A stretch of 64,000 nucleotides of DNA, taken from NCBI GenBank assembly GCA_919902505.1, contig CAKKRE010000018.1:62001-126000 (forward strand). Direction: 5' to 3'. Position 1 is the first letter of the stretch. The number at the start of each line of letters is the position of its first letter. The stretch comes from Nitrospiraceae bacterium. GTDB taxonomy: Bacteria > Nitrospirota > Nitrospiria > Nitrospirales > Nitrospiraceae. The notes under the pieces were generated by a model. That model saw only the letters and a list, made by a program, of their open reading frames with translations, searched no databases and was not told the DNA's origin. This document shows positions 23,335 to 31,245 of this stretch, in pieces. Position numbers and translations under genes: made by a program.

Positions 23335-25145
23335 TAGGACGGGGTGAGGGCTTTACGTAGGGCGGCGACGGTGGAGACATCGAGACCGGCGGACCGGAGT
23401 TCATCGTCGCTGGCGGCGGCGATCCGTTGGAGGCTTCCGAATTGCTTCAGAAGCCGCTTGCGGCGAATGGTGCCGATGCCGGCGATCTGGTCCAGTTCGG
23501 ATGACAGCAAGGCCTTGCCGCGCAAATTCCGGTGATAGGTCAGGGCGAAGCGATGGGCTTCGTCGCGAATGCGCTGGACCAGGTGGGTAGCCGGCGAGGT
23601 CGGCCGCAGGACGATGGGGTTTTTCCGGCCGGGGAGAAAAATCCGTTCTTCTTTCTCTCCGCGGGCCTTGGCGAGGCCCATGATCGGGATCTGGTCCTGG
23701 CCGACCTGTTTCAACCCTTCAAGCGCGGCGCTCAACTGGCCTAACCCGCCGTCGATGAGAATCAGGTCCGGACGGGCGAGATCTTCGGTCGCGCCGTACC
23801 GCCGCATCACGGCTTCCTGCATGCTCGCAAAGTCGTTGGCCCCCTCCACTGTCTGAATCCTGAATTTGCGATAGTCGGACTTCTTGGCCTGACCGTCTTC
23901 CCAGACGACCAGCGAGGCGACCGATTGATTGCCCATGATGTTCGAAATGTCGAAGCCTTCAATCCTGCGAGGGACCGTGTCCAGGCGAAGCAGGCGTTTG
24001 AGTTCAGCCGTCGCCTGCCGGTCCAGTGCCTCATTGCGGAGATGATCGGTAATGGCCGCGGCGGCATTCTCTTCCGCGAGGAGGACCAGTTGATGCTTGG
24101 CGCCTCGTTCCGGCGCCAGGAGACGCACGCTGTCGCCGCGTTTCTCGCTCAGCCACTGTTCGATCAGCGGGGCCTCGTCGAGGGTCGTGGGGACCAGCAG
24201 TTCCTTGGGCGGTTGCCCTTCCTTGTTGTAGAACTGCTCGATGGCCGAGCGCACGAGTTCTTCATCGCTCGAATCGGCCGATTGAGGCCAGAAGAAATCC
24301 TTCCGCCCGATCAACAGGCCTCCGCGAACAAAGAGTAGTTGGAGATCCGCCGCGGTTCCCTGACGCGCCAACCCGATCACATCCTGATCGGTGGTGCTGA
24401 TTTGAGTGATGCGTTGTTTTTCCAGCGTGCGGTCGACACTGAATAGGCGATCCCGTAGCCGGGCAGCCTCCTCGAACTCTTCCCGTTCCGCCGCCCGCTC
24501 CATGTCCCCACGCAGGCTGTCCAGCAGTTCCTGGTCCCGCCCTTCGAGAAACTGGCGAACCTGTTTGACGATCTGGTGGTACTCGTCCCGCGACTGGTTG
24601 CCGGTGCAGGGTGCCATGCAGCGTTTGATCTCGAACTCGATGCAGGCCCGGTCGGCCCGGCCGTCGATGTCGATTTCGCAGGTGGCCAATGGAAACGCTT
24701 TACGAATGACTTTCAGTGTCTCGCGGAGCGCCCCGGCCGGAGTGTAGGGGCCGTAGTAGAGTGCCCCGTCTTTTTGTACCCGCCGGACGATGGAGAGACG
24801 GGGGAAGCTCTCTTTGATCGGCAGGCGGAGGTAGGGGTACTGCTTGTCGTCACGCAGGACGATATTGAAGCGTGGCCGGTGGCGCTTGATCAGATTGCTC
24901 TCGAGGATCAGCGCTTCCAGCTCGGAGCGGGTGACGATCGTTTCGAGGTCGGCAATCTCGTTGACGAGCAGGGCGGTCTTTGGCGTCTGGTCGTTGCCTC
25001 TCTGGAAGTAGGAGCGGACACGGTCCGCCAACACGGCGGCTTTTCCGACGTAGAGGATCTCCCGCTTCGCGTTCCGAAAGAGGTAGCAGCCCGGTTGCCC
25101 GGGCAGGTGATCGAGCTTGGATTGGAGGATTGGCGAAGTGTCCAT
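23334..25145 (-). CDS. uvrC: UvrABC excinuclease subunit C
   Basis: UvrC makes both incisions in nucleotide excision repair. The 603-residue protein has the full domain order: GIY-YIG nuclease (about 15-95: GCYLFRNAKREILYVGKA), Cys-rich CIEFEIKRCMAPC (about 168-180), UVR/UvrB-binding helix (ERAAEREEFEEAARLRDRL, about 205-225), RNase H-like nuclease (GFDISNIMGNQSVASLVV, DLILIDGGLGQL, with RDEAHRFA) and C-terminal helix-hairpin-helix (LDQIAGIGTIRRKRLL). It is 113 bp downstream of the dapF-like gene. Its 3' end is directly bordered by a MITE-like element, as is that of uvrA. Confidence 0.98.
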   Translation of the reverse strand: MDTSPILQSKLDHLPGQPGCYLFRNAKREILYVGKAAVLADRVRSYFQRGNDQTPKTALLVNEIADLETIVTRSELEALILESNLIKRHRPRFNIVLRDDKQYPYLRLPIKESFPRLSIVRRVQKDGALYYGPYTPAGALRETLKVIRKAFPLATCEIDIDGRADRACIEFEIKRCMAPCTGNQSRDEYHQIVKQVRQFLEGRDQELLDSLRGDMERAAEREEFEEAARLRDRLFSVDRTLEKQRITQISTTDQDVIGLARQGTAADLQLLFVRGGLLIGRKDFFWPQSADSSDEELVRSAIEQFYNKEGQPPKELLVPTTLDEAPLIEQWLSEKRGDSVRLLAPERGAKHQLVLLAEENAAAAITDHLRNEALDRQATAELKRLLRLDTVPRRIEGFDISNIMGNQSVASLVVWEDGQAKKSDYRKFRIQTVEGANDFASMQEAVMRRYGATEDLARPDLILIDGGLGQLSAALEGLKQVGQDQIPIMGLAKARGEKEERIFLPGRKNPIVLRPTSPATHLVQRIRDEAHRFALTYHRNLRGKALLSSELDQIAGIGTIRRKRLLKQFGSLQRIAAASDDELRSAGLDVSTVAALRKALTPS

Positions 25146-25258
25146 GCAGCTGTCAGCCTTCAGCTCTCAGAAAATCGCGGCAGGGTCCGAGTCATTCTAA
25201 CGACCGGCACAAATCGTCCGCAACGTGACTCGGTGGCTGACTGCTGATGGTGTCCGGC

Positions 25259-26128
25259 TTAGCGCAGTGTTCGGACAAACGACGGACTCAGAGCGCCTCG
25301 GGCGACCTCTGCGACCGGGCCTTTCATCGTGAGGCTGAAGTCCTGGGAGACTTCGATGTTGAGCGTGCCGCCGGGCATCTTCACCGTGACCGGTCCCTTC
25401 ACCAGTCCAAGACGGACGGCGGCGCTGGCGGCGGCGCAGGAAGACGATCCGGAGGCCTGCGTTTCACCGGCGCCGCGTTCCCAGATCAGAATAAAGATTT
25501 CTTTCGGGCCGGTGGGCACCGCAAGTTGGACGTTGGTCCGCTTCGGGAAGAGGGAATGGTTTTCAAGCGCAGGCCCCAGCGAGAGAAGGTCCTCTCTCGT
25601 CCAGGCTTCGCCGGGTTGTTTGAACATCACGCAGTGGGGATTGCCGACGCTGACGCCGGTGAATTGCAACGACCGCCCGGCCGCCTCGATGGGCTGCTGG
25701 ATCAGTTCATCGACCGTGAGTGTGCAGGGAAGGGCGCTCGGTTGAAACGTCGCCCGGCCCATTTCGACCGTAGCGGCAGCGGCATCGCCGTGGCGGTCGA
25801 GATGGAGGGCAATGGAGACTAAGCCCCCCTTGGTTTCGACGGTGAAGGCTCGCTTTTTGGTTTTGCCGGTGGCATGCAGGTAGCGGGCGAAGATGCGCAG
25901 GCCATTGCCGGATTTTTCCGCCTCGCTGCCGTCCGGATTGTAGATGCGCAGGCCAAAGTCGGCTTTCTTCGATGGAACCAGCGCGAGAATGCCGTCGCTG
26001 CCGAGTCCCCAATGGCGATCGCAAATGCCGCGGATTTTTCCGGGGGTGAGTTTAAAGGTCAGTTCCGTGGGATCCATCACCACATAGTCGTTGCCGAGTC
26101 CGTGTCCGCGGAAAAACCCGTTCTTCAT
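25259..26128 (-). CDS. dapF: Diaminopimelate epimerase family protein, both catalytic Cys replaced by Ser
   Basis: The 289-residue protein from the ATG at 26128 (AAAGGAGCC before it) has the whole DapF fold: GHGLGNDYVVMD (8-19), YNPDGSEAEKSGNGLRIFAR (63-82), VGNPHCVMF, and ERGAGETQASGSSSCAA (about 217-233). DapF converts LL- to meso-diaminopimelate with two cysteines as acid and base (Cys73 and Cys217 in E. coli). Here these positions are Ser73 and about Ser226 (codons TCC in both). Serine is a poor base, so normal epimerisation is doubtful. The protein may act on another substrate, be regulatory, or use a different mechanism; a second dapF elsewhere is possible. The gene symbol reflects family, not proven activity. 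Confidence 0.85.
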   Translation of the reverse strand: MKNGFFRGHGLGNDYVVMDPTELTFKLTPGKIRGICDRHWGLGSDGILALVPSKKADFGLRIYNPDGSEAEKSGNGLRIFARYLHATGKTKKRAFTVETKGGLVSIALHLDRHGDAAAATVEMGRATFQPSALPCTLTVDELIQQPIEAAGRSLQFTGVSVGNPHCVMFKQPGEAWTREDLLSLGPALENHSLFPKRTNVQLAVPTGPKEIFILIWERGAGETQASGSSSCAAASAAVRLGLVKGPVTVKMPGGTLNIEVSQDFSLTMKGPVAEVARGALSPSFVRTLR

Positions 26129-26147
26129 GCATTGGCTCCTTTGGTAT

Positions 26148-26280
26148 CTCGTCGTTCGTGAAGCGTGAAGCGGGGGGAACAATACTGTGGCTGGGCCGGA
26201 ATCGTCAATGGGGAAAGGATGAACGCTGATCTGAATTCGGACATGCCTTCTTCACGAGCGACGAACGACGCTTCACGAAA
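26148..26280. repeat. Paired family 2-like repeats between dapF and glyoxalase genes
   Basis: CGTCGTTCGTGAAGCGTGAAG (near 26152, shortened in pairing) and the inverted CGACGAACGACGCTTCACG (near 26258) face each other across about 80 bp. They belong to the TTCACG/CGTGAA repeat style and cover most of the 153-bp gap. Confidence 0.5.
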
Positions 26281-26281
26281 C

Positions 26282-26680
26282 TTATACGATCTTCACGCCC
26301 TGCGGCCTTTCAATCAGCTCGATCTCATAGCCGTCGGGAGCATCGATGAAGAGAAAACGGCTGCCGGACGATGTCTGGGTCGGGCCATCGGTGATTCTGA
26401 TCTGTTTGGATTCCAGCGCCCGGATCGTGTCGTCCAGGTTCTCGACCTGAAAGGCGAGGTGCACCAGGTCTTCCTGCACGGTCACCGGTCCGCTGGCGGG
26501 AAAGCTGCACAGTTCGATGAGTTCTTCACTGTTAGGAACTTTGAGAAACGCGAGGTGGGACCCACGCGGCGAGACCTTGCGCTCCAGCACCTCCAGGCCC
26601 AATACGTTCTCGTAGAAGCGGATCGTCTGATCCATGTCAGTGACGCGCATGCGGGTGTGGAGGAGTTTTGTGACTTTCAT
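26282..26680 (-). CDS. gloA: Glyoxalase I (lactoylglutathione lyase), VOC family
   Basis: The 132-residue protein has a single vicinal-oxygen-chelate fold. Putative metal ligands are in place: His8 (LLHTRMRV), Glu in NSEELIEL (about 54), His in EDLVHLAFQV (about 74) and Glu in DGYEIELIE (about 121). Its length and the start TKLLHTRMRVTDMDQTIRFY match bacterial Ni-type glyoxalase I, which turns the methylglyoxal-thiol hemithioacetal into a lactoyl thioester. Another VOC activity cannot be excluded. It stands alone between repeat-filled gaps upstream of dapF. Confidence 0.85.
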   Translation of the reverse strand: MKVTKLLHTRMRVTDMDQTIRFYENVLGLEVLERKVSPRGSHLAFLKVPNSEELIELCSFPASGPVTVQEDLVHLAFQVENLDDTIRALESKQIRITDGPTQTSSGSRFLFIDAPDGYEIELIERPQGVKIV

Positions 26681-26686
26681 ACGAGG

Positions 26687-26781
26687 AGCTTATAGCAGAT
26701 GGCGTATAGCTGATGGCAAGAGAAGAAATGAGAAGTGCTGCTATTTTCTCTTACTATAGGCTATTAGCCATTAGCTCTTTC
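26687..26781. repeat. Family 1 repeat pair; inverted arm forms the GNAT stop
   Basis: AGCTTATAGCAGATGGCGTA and ATAGCTGATGGC (26687-26720) face CTATAGGCTATTAGCCATTAG (26754-26774). The inverted arm TTAGCTCTTT supplies the last codons (K-S-stop) of the GNAT gene read on the minus strand. Confidence 0.6.
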
Positions 26782-27262
26782 GCGCCGGCCCGGCCGTTTT
26801 TCGCAGCAGAATTTCCGCGTAGCCGGGGATGAGAAAGTTCGGCATGGGACCGATTTCCTTATAGCCCTGCTTGCGGTAGAAGGCCCGGGCGCCCTCGTTA
26901 AAGTCCGACACGCAGGCAAACATGTTGTTGGCCCGCGCGAAGGTGAGCGATTCGACATGGGACAGCAACCGGCCGCCGAGCCCCTGGCCGATTGCCGACG
27001 GGGCGATCCCGAGTAATTCCAGATAGTCTCCGAACAGGAATTTTCTGCGCACGATGGCGATCCCCAGCACGTGTCCATCGATCTCCAGCACGAATGTGTC
27101 TCGTCCCGCGGGCAGCGGCGCAAAGATGCGGTTCCAATCGGCGGCGTTGAAGCCGAGCCGTTTCCAGGGGTCGGAGCCGGTCAAAATCCCGACCACGGGA
27201 TCGCGATCCTCCGCTCGCATGTCGCGAATTATGGTGCGGGTGTGACTGTCGATTGGTTGCAT
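26771..27262 (-). CDS. GNAT-family N-acetyltransferase
   Basis: From the ATG at 27262 the protein has 163 residues and a full GNAT fold: TIIRDMRAEDRDPVVGIL (beta1-alpha1), FVLEIDGHVLGIAIV, ELLGIAPSAIGQGLGGRLL (acetyl-CoA-binding motif A, about 86-104) and NEGARAFYRKQGYKEIG (motif B). The acceptor substrate is unknown. The start overlaps the end of the polysaccharide deacetylase gene by 34 bp, so the two are probably co-transcribed. The ribosome site is weak, and the internal Met15 is an alternative start. Its last residues R-K-S and stop come from a dispersed repeat. Confidence 0.85.
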   Translation of the reverse strand: MQPIDSHTRTIIRDMRAEDRDPVVGILTGSDPWKRLGFNAADWNRIFAPLPAGRDTFVLEIDGHVLGIAIVRRKFLFGDYLELLGIAPSAIGQGLGGRLLSHVESLTFARANNMFACVSDFNEGARAFYRKQGYKEIGPMPNFLIPGYAEILLRKTAGPARKS

Positions 27263-27951
27263 CGTAAGAGGTCCGACACGGTCATCGGGGTCAGGCCTTT
27301 GGCCGGCAACAGGGTGGCGGCCAGGGTTTCGGTCACTTCGCGGGTATGTTTGCCCTTGCCGTTGGCATGCATGACGATCACACTGCCCGGTTTCATACGT
27401 TTCTGAACACGAGCCACGATCGCCTCTGCCGCCAGTGTCGGGTCGGGATCGCCGGATTCGATATTCCACAGGATGAACTTGAGCCCGAGGGCTTTCACGG
27501 CGTCGACCGTTTGGTCGTTATATTCTCCATAGGGCGGCCGGAACAGGGTGGCGGGGCGACCGTATTTGGTCTTGAGCAGGCGCACCGGTCCCATGATTTC
27601 CTGTTGCTGGTCCTCGACCTCGTGCATCGGCAAATGGGCATGCACCTCGCCGTGGGTGCCGATTTCGAAAAACGGCACGGCGAGCAGCTTCTTGACCTCG
27701 GCATCGTGTTTGGCCATCCAGCGGCCGGACATGAAAAATGTCGCCGGCACCTTATGCTCGATGAGGAAGTCGATCAGCTCCCGGTCGAATCCGAATGCCG
27801 TGCGCACGGGGCAGAGATCGTAGGTCAAAGCCACGGCAGGGCACGAAGCCGGCCCCGCCTTGATGACCTGCGCCTCCGCGAGAATAGCCTGAAGGGCGAG
27901 TGCCATTCCGCAGATCGCCGACAGTCTGATCCAGAACTGCTTGCCACGCAT
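27229..27951 (-). CDS. Exported NodB-type polysaccharide deacetylase
   Basis: The ATG at 27951 gives 240 residues with a signal peptide (about 1-27, ending ILAEA). NodB motifs are present: motif 1 VALTYDLCP, motif 2 IGTHGEVHAH (H-x3-H), motif 3 RPPYGEYN, motif 4 FILWNIESGDPDP and motif 5 SVIVMHANG. These enzymes remove acetyl groups from peptidoglycan or exopolysaccharide using a metal held by one Asp and two His. Motif 1 normally reads TFDDGP. Here the metal-binding Asp is Leu, a variation I have seen in a TFDLCE-type subgroup, so activity may be metal-altered. A longer frame reaching 28449 overlaps the divergent protease gene and is rejected. Confidence 0.85.
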   Translation of the reverse strand: MRGKQFWIRLSAICGMALALQAILAEAQVIKAGPASCPAVALTYDLCPVRTAFGFDRELIDFLIEHKVPATFFMSGRWMAKHDAEVKKLLAVPFFEIGTHGEVHAHLPMHEVEDQQQEIMGPVRLLKTKYGRPATLFRPPYGEYNDQTVDAVKALGLKFILWNIESGDPDPTLAAEAIVARVQKRMKPGSVIVMHANGKGKHTREVTETLAATLLPAKGLTPMTVSDLLRCNQSTVTPAP

Positions 27952-28023
27952 GGGCGCAGTATACCCGAAGGCACGAAGCGGCGATAGTTGACGCTCTGTC
28001 AGGGTGGCTGCTACGGTGAAATT

Positions 28024-29202
28024 ATGCAGGGCCCAGACTGGAAAATCGGCCGGATGTTCGGGATTCCCATCCACGTGCACGCCTCGTGGCTCTTTGTCTT
28101 TTTCTTTGTGACCTGGTCGCTGGCGACGGGCTATTTGCCCGACGTGCTGCCCGGTCTCACCGAGCCGCGATATTGGGCGATGGGCGGTGTGGCGGCCATC
28201 CTCCTGTTTGCGTCTGTCCTGCTGCACGAGCTCGGCCATTCTCTGGTGGCTCTTCGGTATCGGATTCCGATCAGTCAGATCACCCTGTTTATCTTCGGGG
28301 GTGTGGCGCAGATGCGAAAGGAACCGCCGCATCCCCGGGCTGAGTTCTTGATTGCGATTGCCGGCCCGATCGTGAGCTTTCTTCTCGCGGGTCTGTGCAT
28401 CGGCCTGGTCTCGCTGTTGGAGTTCCTTCCGACCGGATCCTCCGTGCACGGGTTGGTGGCGTTGGGGACGCTGCTCGGGATGGTCAACACTCAGCTGGGT
28501 TTGTTTAATCTGCTCCCGGGTTTTCCCCTGGACGGCGGTCGAGCCTTGCGGGCCGGGTTGTGGGCCTGGAGTAAGGACTACTATCGCGCGACAAGTCAGG
28601 CGGCATTGGTCGGGTTGTTGTTCGGCGTGAGCTTCGGCCTCTTCGGGGCCTTCCTCCTTGTCGGAGCTCTTTCCGGTACCGTCTCCGGCGCTCTGGCGAG
28701 CAGTGGGGGCTGGATCGTATTGCTGGGGGCGTTTTTGTTCGCCGCCGCGCGCGGGAGCCGGAAGCAGGCCGCCATCCGCGGGTCACTGGCGTCGGTGCCG
28801 GTCCGCGAGTTGATGGTCAGCAACGTCGTGGCCTTATCTCCCGACACCACGTTGGAAGAGGCCGTGAACCAGTATTTTCTCCCCTACGGCTACGGAGGAT
28901 TCCCTGTGGTGCAGGACGGCCGGCTGGTCGGTGTCGTGGGGGTGCGCGATGTGCAGACGGTGAGCAATGGGCTCTGGGCGTTCCGCCGGGTGGCCGATAT
29001 CATGCAAACCTCCAGCGACGACATGGTGGTGTCGCCGGATCTCTCGGCGATGCAGGCGTTGGAGCAGATGTTGGCGCTGGGGGCCGAGCGGCTTGTGGTC
29101 GTTCAAGACGGGCAACTGCTGGGCCTGGTGACGCGCGCATCTATCGGGCATTTCATTGAGCAGCGACATCCTTCTGGGATGGGATCTTCCTCAGAGCGAT
29201 AG
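28024..29202 (+). CDS. Site-2 protease-type membrane metalloprotease with CBS domains
   Basis: This 392-residue integral membrane protein belongs to family M50 (Rip/FtsH-independent S2P). The zinc site is LLHELGHSL (HExxH, about 62-66) and NLLPGFPLDGGRA (third ligand Asp, about 165-176). Six hydrophobic segments are expected in the first 240 residues. Two CBS domains follow (about 255-380: VPVRELMVSNVVALSPDTTL; ADIMQTSS), which usually sense adenosine nucleotides. Such proteases cleave membrane-bound anti-sigma factors or other single-span proteins. The ATG at 28024 matches the family start (GPDWKIGRMFGIPIHVH). It is divergent from the deacetylase gene, with 72 bp between them as a shared promoter region. 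Confidence 0.93.
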   Translation: MQGPDWKIGRMFGIPIHVHASWLFVFFFVTWSLATGYLPDVLPGLTEPRYWAMGGVAAILLFASVLLHELGHSLVALRYRIPISQITLFIFGGVAQMRKEPPHPRAEFLIAIAGPIVSFLLAGLCIGLVSLLEFLPTGSSVHGLVALGTLLGMVNTQLGLFNLLPGFPLDGGRALRAGLWAWSKDYYRATSQAALVGLLFGVSFGLFGAFLLVGALSGTVSGALASSGGWIVLLGAFLFAAARGSRKQAAIRGSLASVPVRELMVSNVVALSPDTTLEEAVNQYFLPYGYGGFPVVQDGRLVGVVGVRDVQTVSNGLWAFRRVADIMQTSSDDMVVSPDLSAMQALEQMLALGAERLVVVQDGQLLGLVTRASIGHFIEQRHPSGMGSSSER

Positions 29203-29329
29203 CGGGGGCAGGGTATCGCCGCATAGCGGTCGTGACTCTGACCGTCGGTACTCCCCGCAGCGAAACTTTCCACTCACATCAAGTGAATCCCACCGATCAG
29301 ATCGCGCGCGTTCGCCTTACGGGAGCGGC

Positions 29330-30181
29330 TTAACGAGGCAGGTTGGGCGGAGACTGCGGTAGGCACGGCCGTCTGCATTGGCATTCGTGGGTCACGACTG
29401 CGCCGAGGAGCACCAGCGCCGAGGAATAGTAGACCCAGAGCATGAGGAGCACCACTTCGAGCAATGACCCGTACAGTTGTGTGTAGACGGCGGCATCTTC
29501 CAGATAGGTCACGAACAGGGCTTTGGCAGACACCCACAAGAGGCTGAACACCGCCCCTCCGATCGTCGCCTCCCGCCACGTGGGCCGCTGATGCGGAAGA
29601 AATCGATAGAGACAGGTGACGGAGGCGAACGCGAGCAGGAACGGGAGCGAATAGGCGATCAGAAAATCATGGGCGGCGATGGCGACCAGGTTCATGCCGA
29701 GGAAGCGGGGCGCATAGGCCGTCAGCAGTTCGATGGCCTGAGTAGCGACGAACGAGATGAGCGTCAAAAATCCCAACATCCAAATCAACGTGACGGCGAC
29801 CAGCGTTGAGATCAACGGATGCCGCTTGGCCGCCGTGCCGAACACCGTGTTCATGGCATAGTCCAATTCATAAAATACCAGCGCGCTGAACCAGCCGAAC
29901 GCGAGAAACACCGCCCAACGGACCTCTTCCTGTTCAGCCACGCGTCGAATGTCTCGGGCCAGACGTTCGCCCATGCTGGGGAGAAAGCCTTTCAGGAACC
30001 CCAGCAGAAATTGATACCCGATCACATCCTGGCTGACGATGAAGCTGATGCCGTACAGCAACAGGAAAACCATGGGGAAAAGCGACAACAGGGAGAAGAA
30101 GGCCAGTGAGGCGGCCAGGCTGAGACAGCCGCGCCGTCGGAAGGTGTCGAAGATGTTGGAGAGGAAATGCGAGACATTCAT
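29330..30181 (-). CDS. YihY/BrkB-family inner-membrane protein
   Basis: The 283-residue protein has about six membrane segments and matches the YihY family: GCLSLAASLAFFSLLSLFP (about 18-36), VRWAVFLAFGWFSALVFYEL, TWREATIGGAVFSLLW and YGSLLEVVLLMLWVYYSSA. The family was once misnamed ribonuclease BN; its true role is unresolved (possibly transport). The C-terminus ends with a Cys/Pro-rich tail (HECQCRRPCLPQ). It converges with the site-2 protease gene; the 127-bp gap between them shows no strong terminator. Confidence 0.92.
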   Translation of the reverse strand: MNVSHFLSNIFDTFRRRGCLSLAASLAFFSLLSLFPMVFLLLYGISFIVSQDVIGYQFLLGFLKGFLPSMGERLARDIRRVAEQEEVRWAVFLAFGWFSALVFYELDYAMNTVFGTAAKRHPLISTLVAVTLIWMLGFLTLISFVATQAIELLTAYAPRFLGMNLVAIAAHDFLIAYSLPFLLAFASVTCLYRFLPHQRPTWREATIGGAVFSLLWVSAKALFVTYLEDAAVYTQLYGSLLEVVLLMLWVYYSSALVLLGAVVTHECQCRRPCLPQSPPNLPR

Positions 30182-30288
30182 GGCTGCGCGTGCAGACTAA
30201 CACGATGAAGAGAGCCTGGGATAGGTAGTCACCTGGAGAGTGTCGTATACTGCCGCGGGGATCACTGTACGGGTGAGAGGTCGTCTGA

Positions 30289-31245
30289 ATGGAACATCGC
30301 CGGACTCTTATTGTCGCGAATAAGAATTGGGAGGCCACGGCGCTCATGACCGTTCTTCTGGATGCTCAAGCCTGCCCGCCTCATTTCCCTTGGCCGATTC
30401 GGCTGAATCATCCCCGCACACCTACAAGTGACTGGCGGAATCCACGCCCAAGAGGCGTATTTCATTTTGAAGGACTGCCTCAGGATGTACGCGGTAGCGT
30501 CGAGGTTGAGGTCTGGTGCATTCAGGATGCGATGGATCCTTCAGTGTCTTCGTCCAATACAAAGGAAAAGATCCGGATCTTGCCGCAGCTGTTCGGCGGG
30601 ATCGATGCAATGCCGGACTTGGTAGTCGCATTCGGTACGGCTGGTTTCCCCGGTGAAAAGAGCTACAACGGATGTGTCGTCGTCGGTCCCCATGTGTTTA
30701 TTCACGACCCATTCAGAGATAGTCCGTCCGCGAGCGGTCACTATTGGCACCATGAACGAACTGATTGCCTGATTCTGTCACCGCCACTGTCTCGTGATTT
30801 GTTCAAAGTTCCCAGAGCGGTGTTCGGCGAATCCCTCCACTCCGAGGTAGAGGCTCGCTTCATTGCTCCGCCGATGAATCCGGCAGCCGATCTGGCTCTG
30901 TTGGCGGACGGGGATTACACCGCCGTGGGGGTCGTCAATATTACAAACTATGACGACTATAAGTGGGCTGATGAGAAGGCGCTTCGCGCGTTTGAATCGG
31001 TGAGCCGTTCCTCTGGTACACAAGCGCGCGTCGGTTCTCTGGAAACGACTCATGGCATCATCAGGCTCCAGTCAGAAGTTCCCTTTATCTTTGTATCGGG
31101 AGTCACGGATCGTATCGGTCATTTCGATACCGATGTCGGGGTGCGTCCCTATGCGCAAAACTTTTCTTGTGCGCACAATGCCGGGGTAGCGACGGCTTGG
31201 CTTATCCCCAGACTGGTCGAATTTTTGATGGCGCAAGGCTTATGA
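30289..31245 (+). CDS. Nucleoside phosphorylase/nucleosidase-like protein of a three-gene module
   Basis: The 318-residue protein has features of the PNP/MTAN fold: VVAFGTAGFPG followed by GCVVVGPHVFIH (about 108-145), ETTHGIIRL (about 251), and FIFVSGVTDRIGHFD with Asp at about 271, where MTA/SAH nucleosidases have their catalytic Asp (RxxSD). The closing segment is AHNAGVATAWLIPRLVEFL. Expected chemistry is cleavage of an N-glycosidic bond in a nucleoside or nucleotide. PNP-like proteins are known as effectors in some anti-phage systems. The stop overlaps the next ATG (ATGA), so the two proteins are coupled. Base composition is less GC-rich than the flanking complex I genes. Exact substrate unknown. 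Confidence 0.6.
   Translation: MEHRRTLIVANKNWEATALMTVLLDAQACPPHFPWPIRLNHPRTPTSDWRNPRPRGVFHFEGLPQDVRGSVEVEVWCIQDAMDPSVSSSNTKEKIRILPQLFGGIDAMPDLVVAFGTAGFPGEKSYNGCVVVGPHVFIHDPFRDSPSASGHYWHHERTDCLILSPPLSRDLFKVPRAVFGESLHSEVEARFIAPPMNPAADLALLADGDYTAVGVVNITNYDDYKWADEKALRAFESVSRSSGTQARVGSLETTHGIIRLQSEVPFIFVSGVTDRIGHFDTDVGVRPYAQNFSCAHNAGVATAWLIPRLVEFLMAQGL

Noticed and set aside
27952-28449. Extended N-terminus for the polysaccharide deacetylase
   Set aside because: It overlaps the divergent site-2 protease gene, and the signal peptide starts at 27951.
29340-30181. Ribonuclease BN as the function of the YihY protein
   Set aside because: The name comes from an old misassignment; the true RNase BN is an unrelated RNase Z-type protein.
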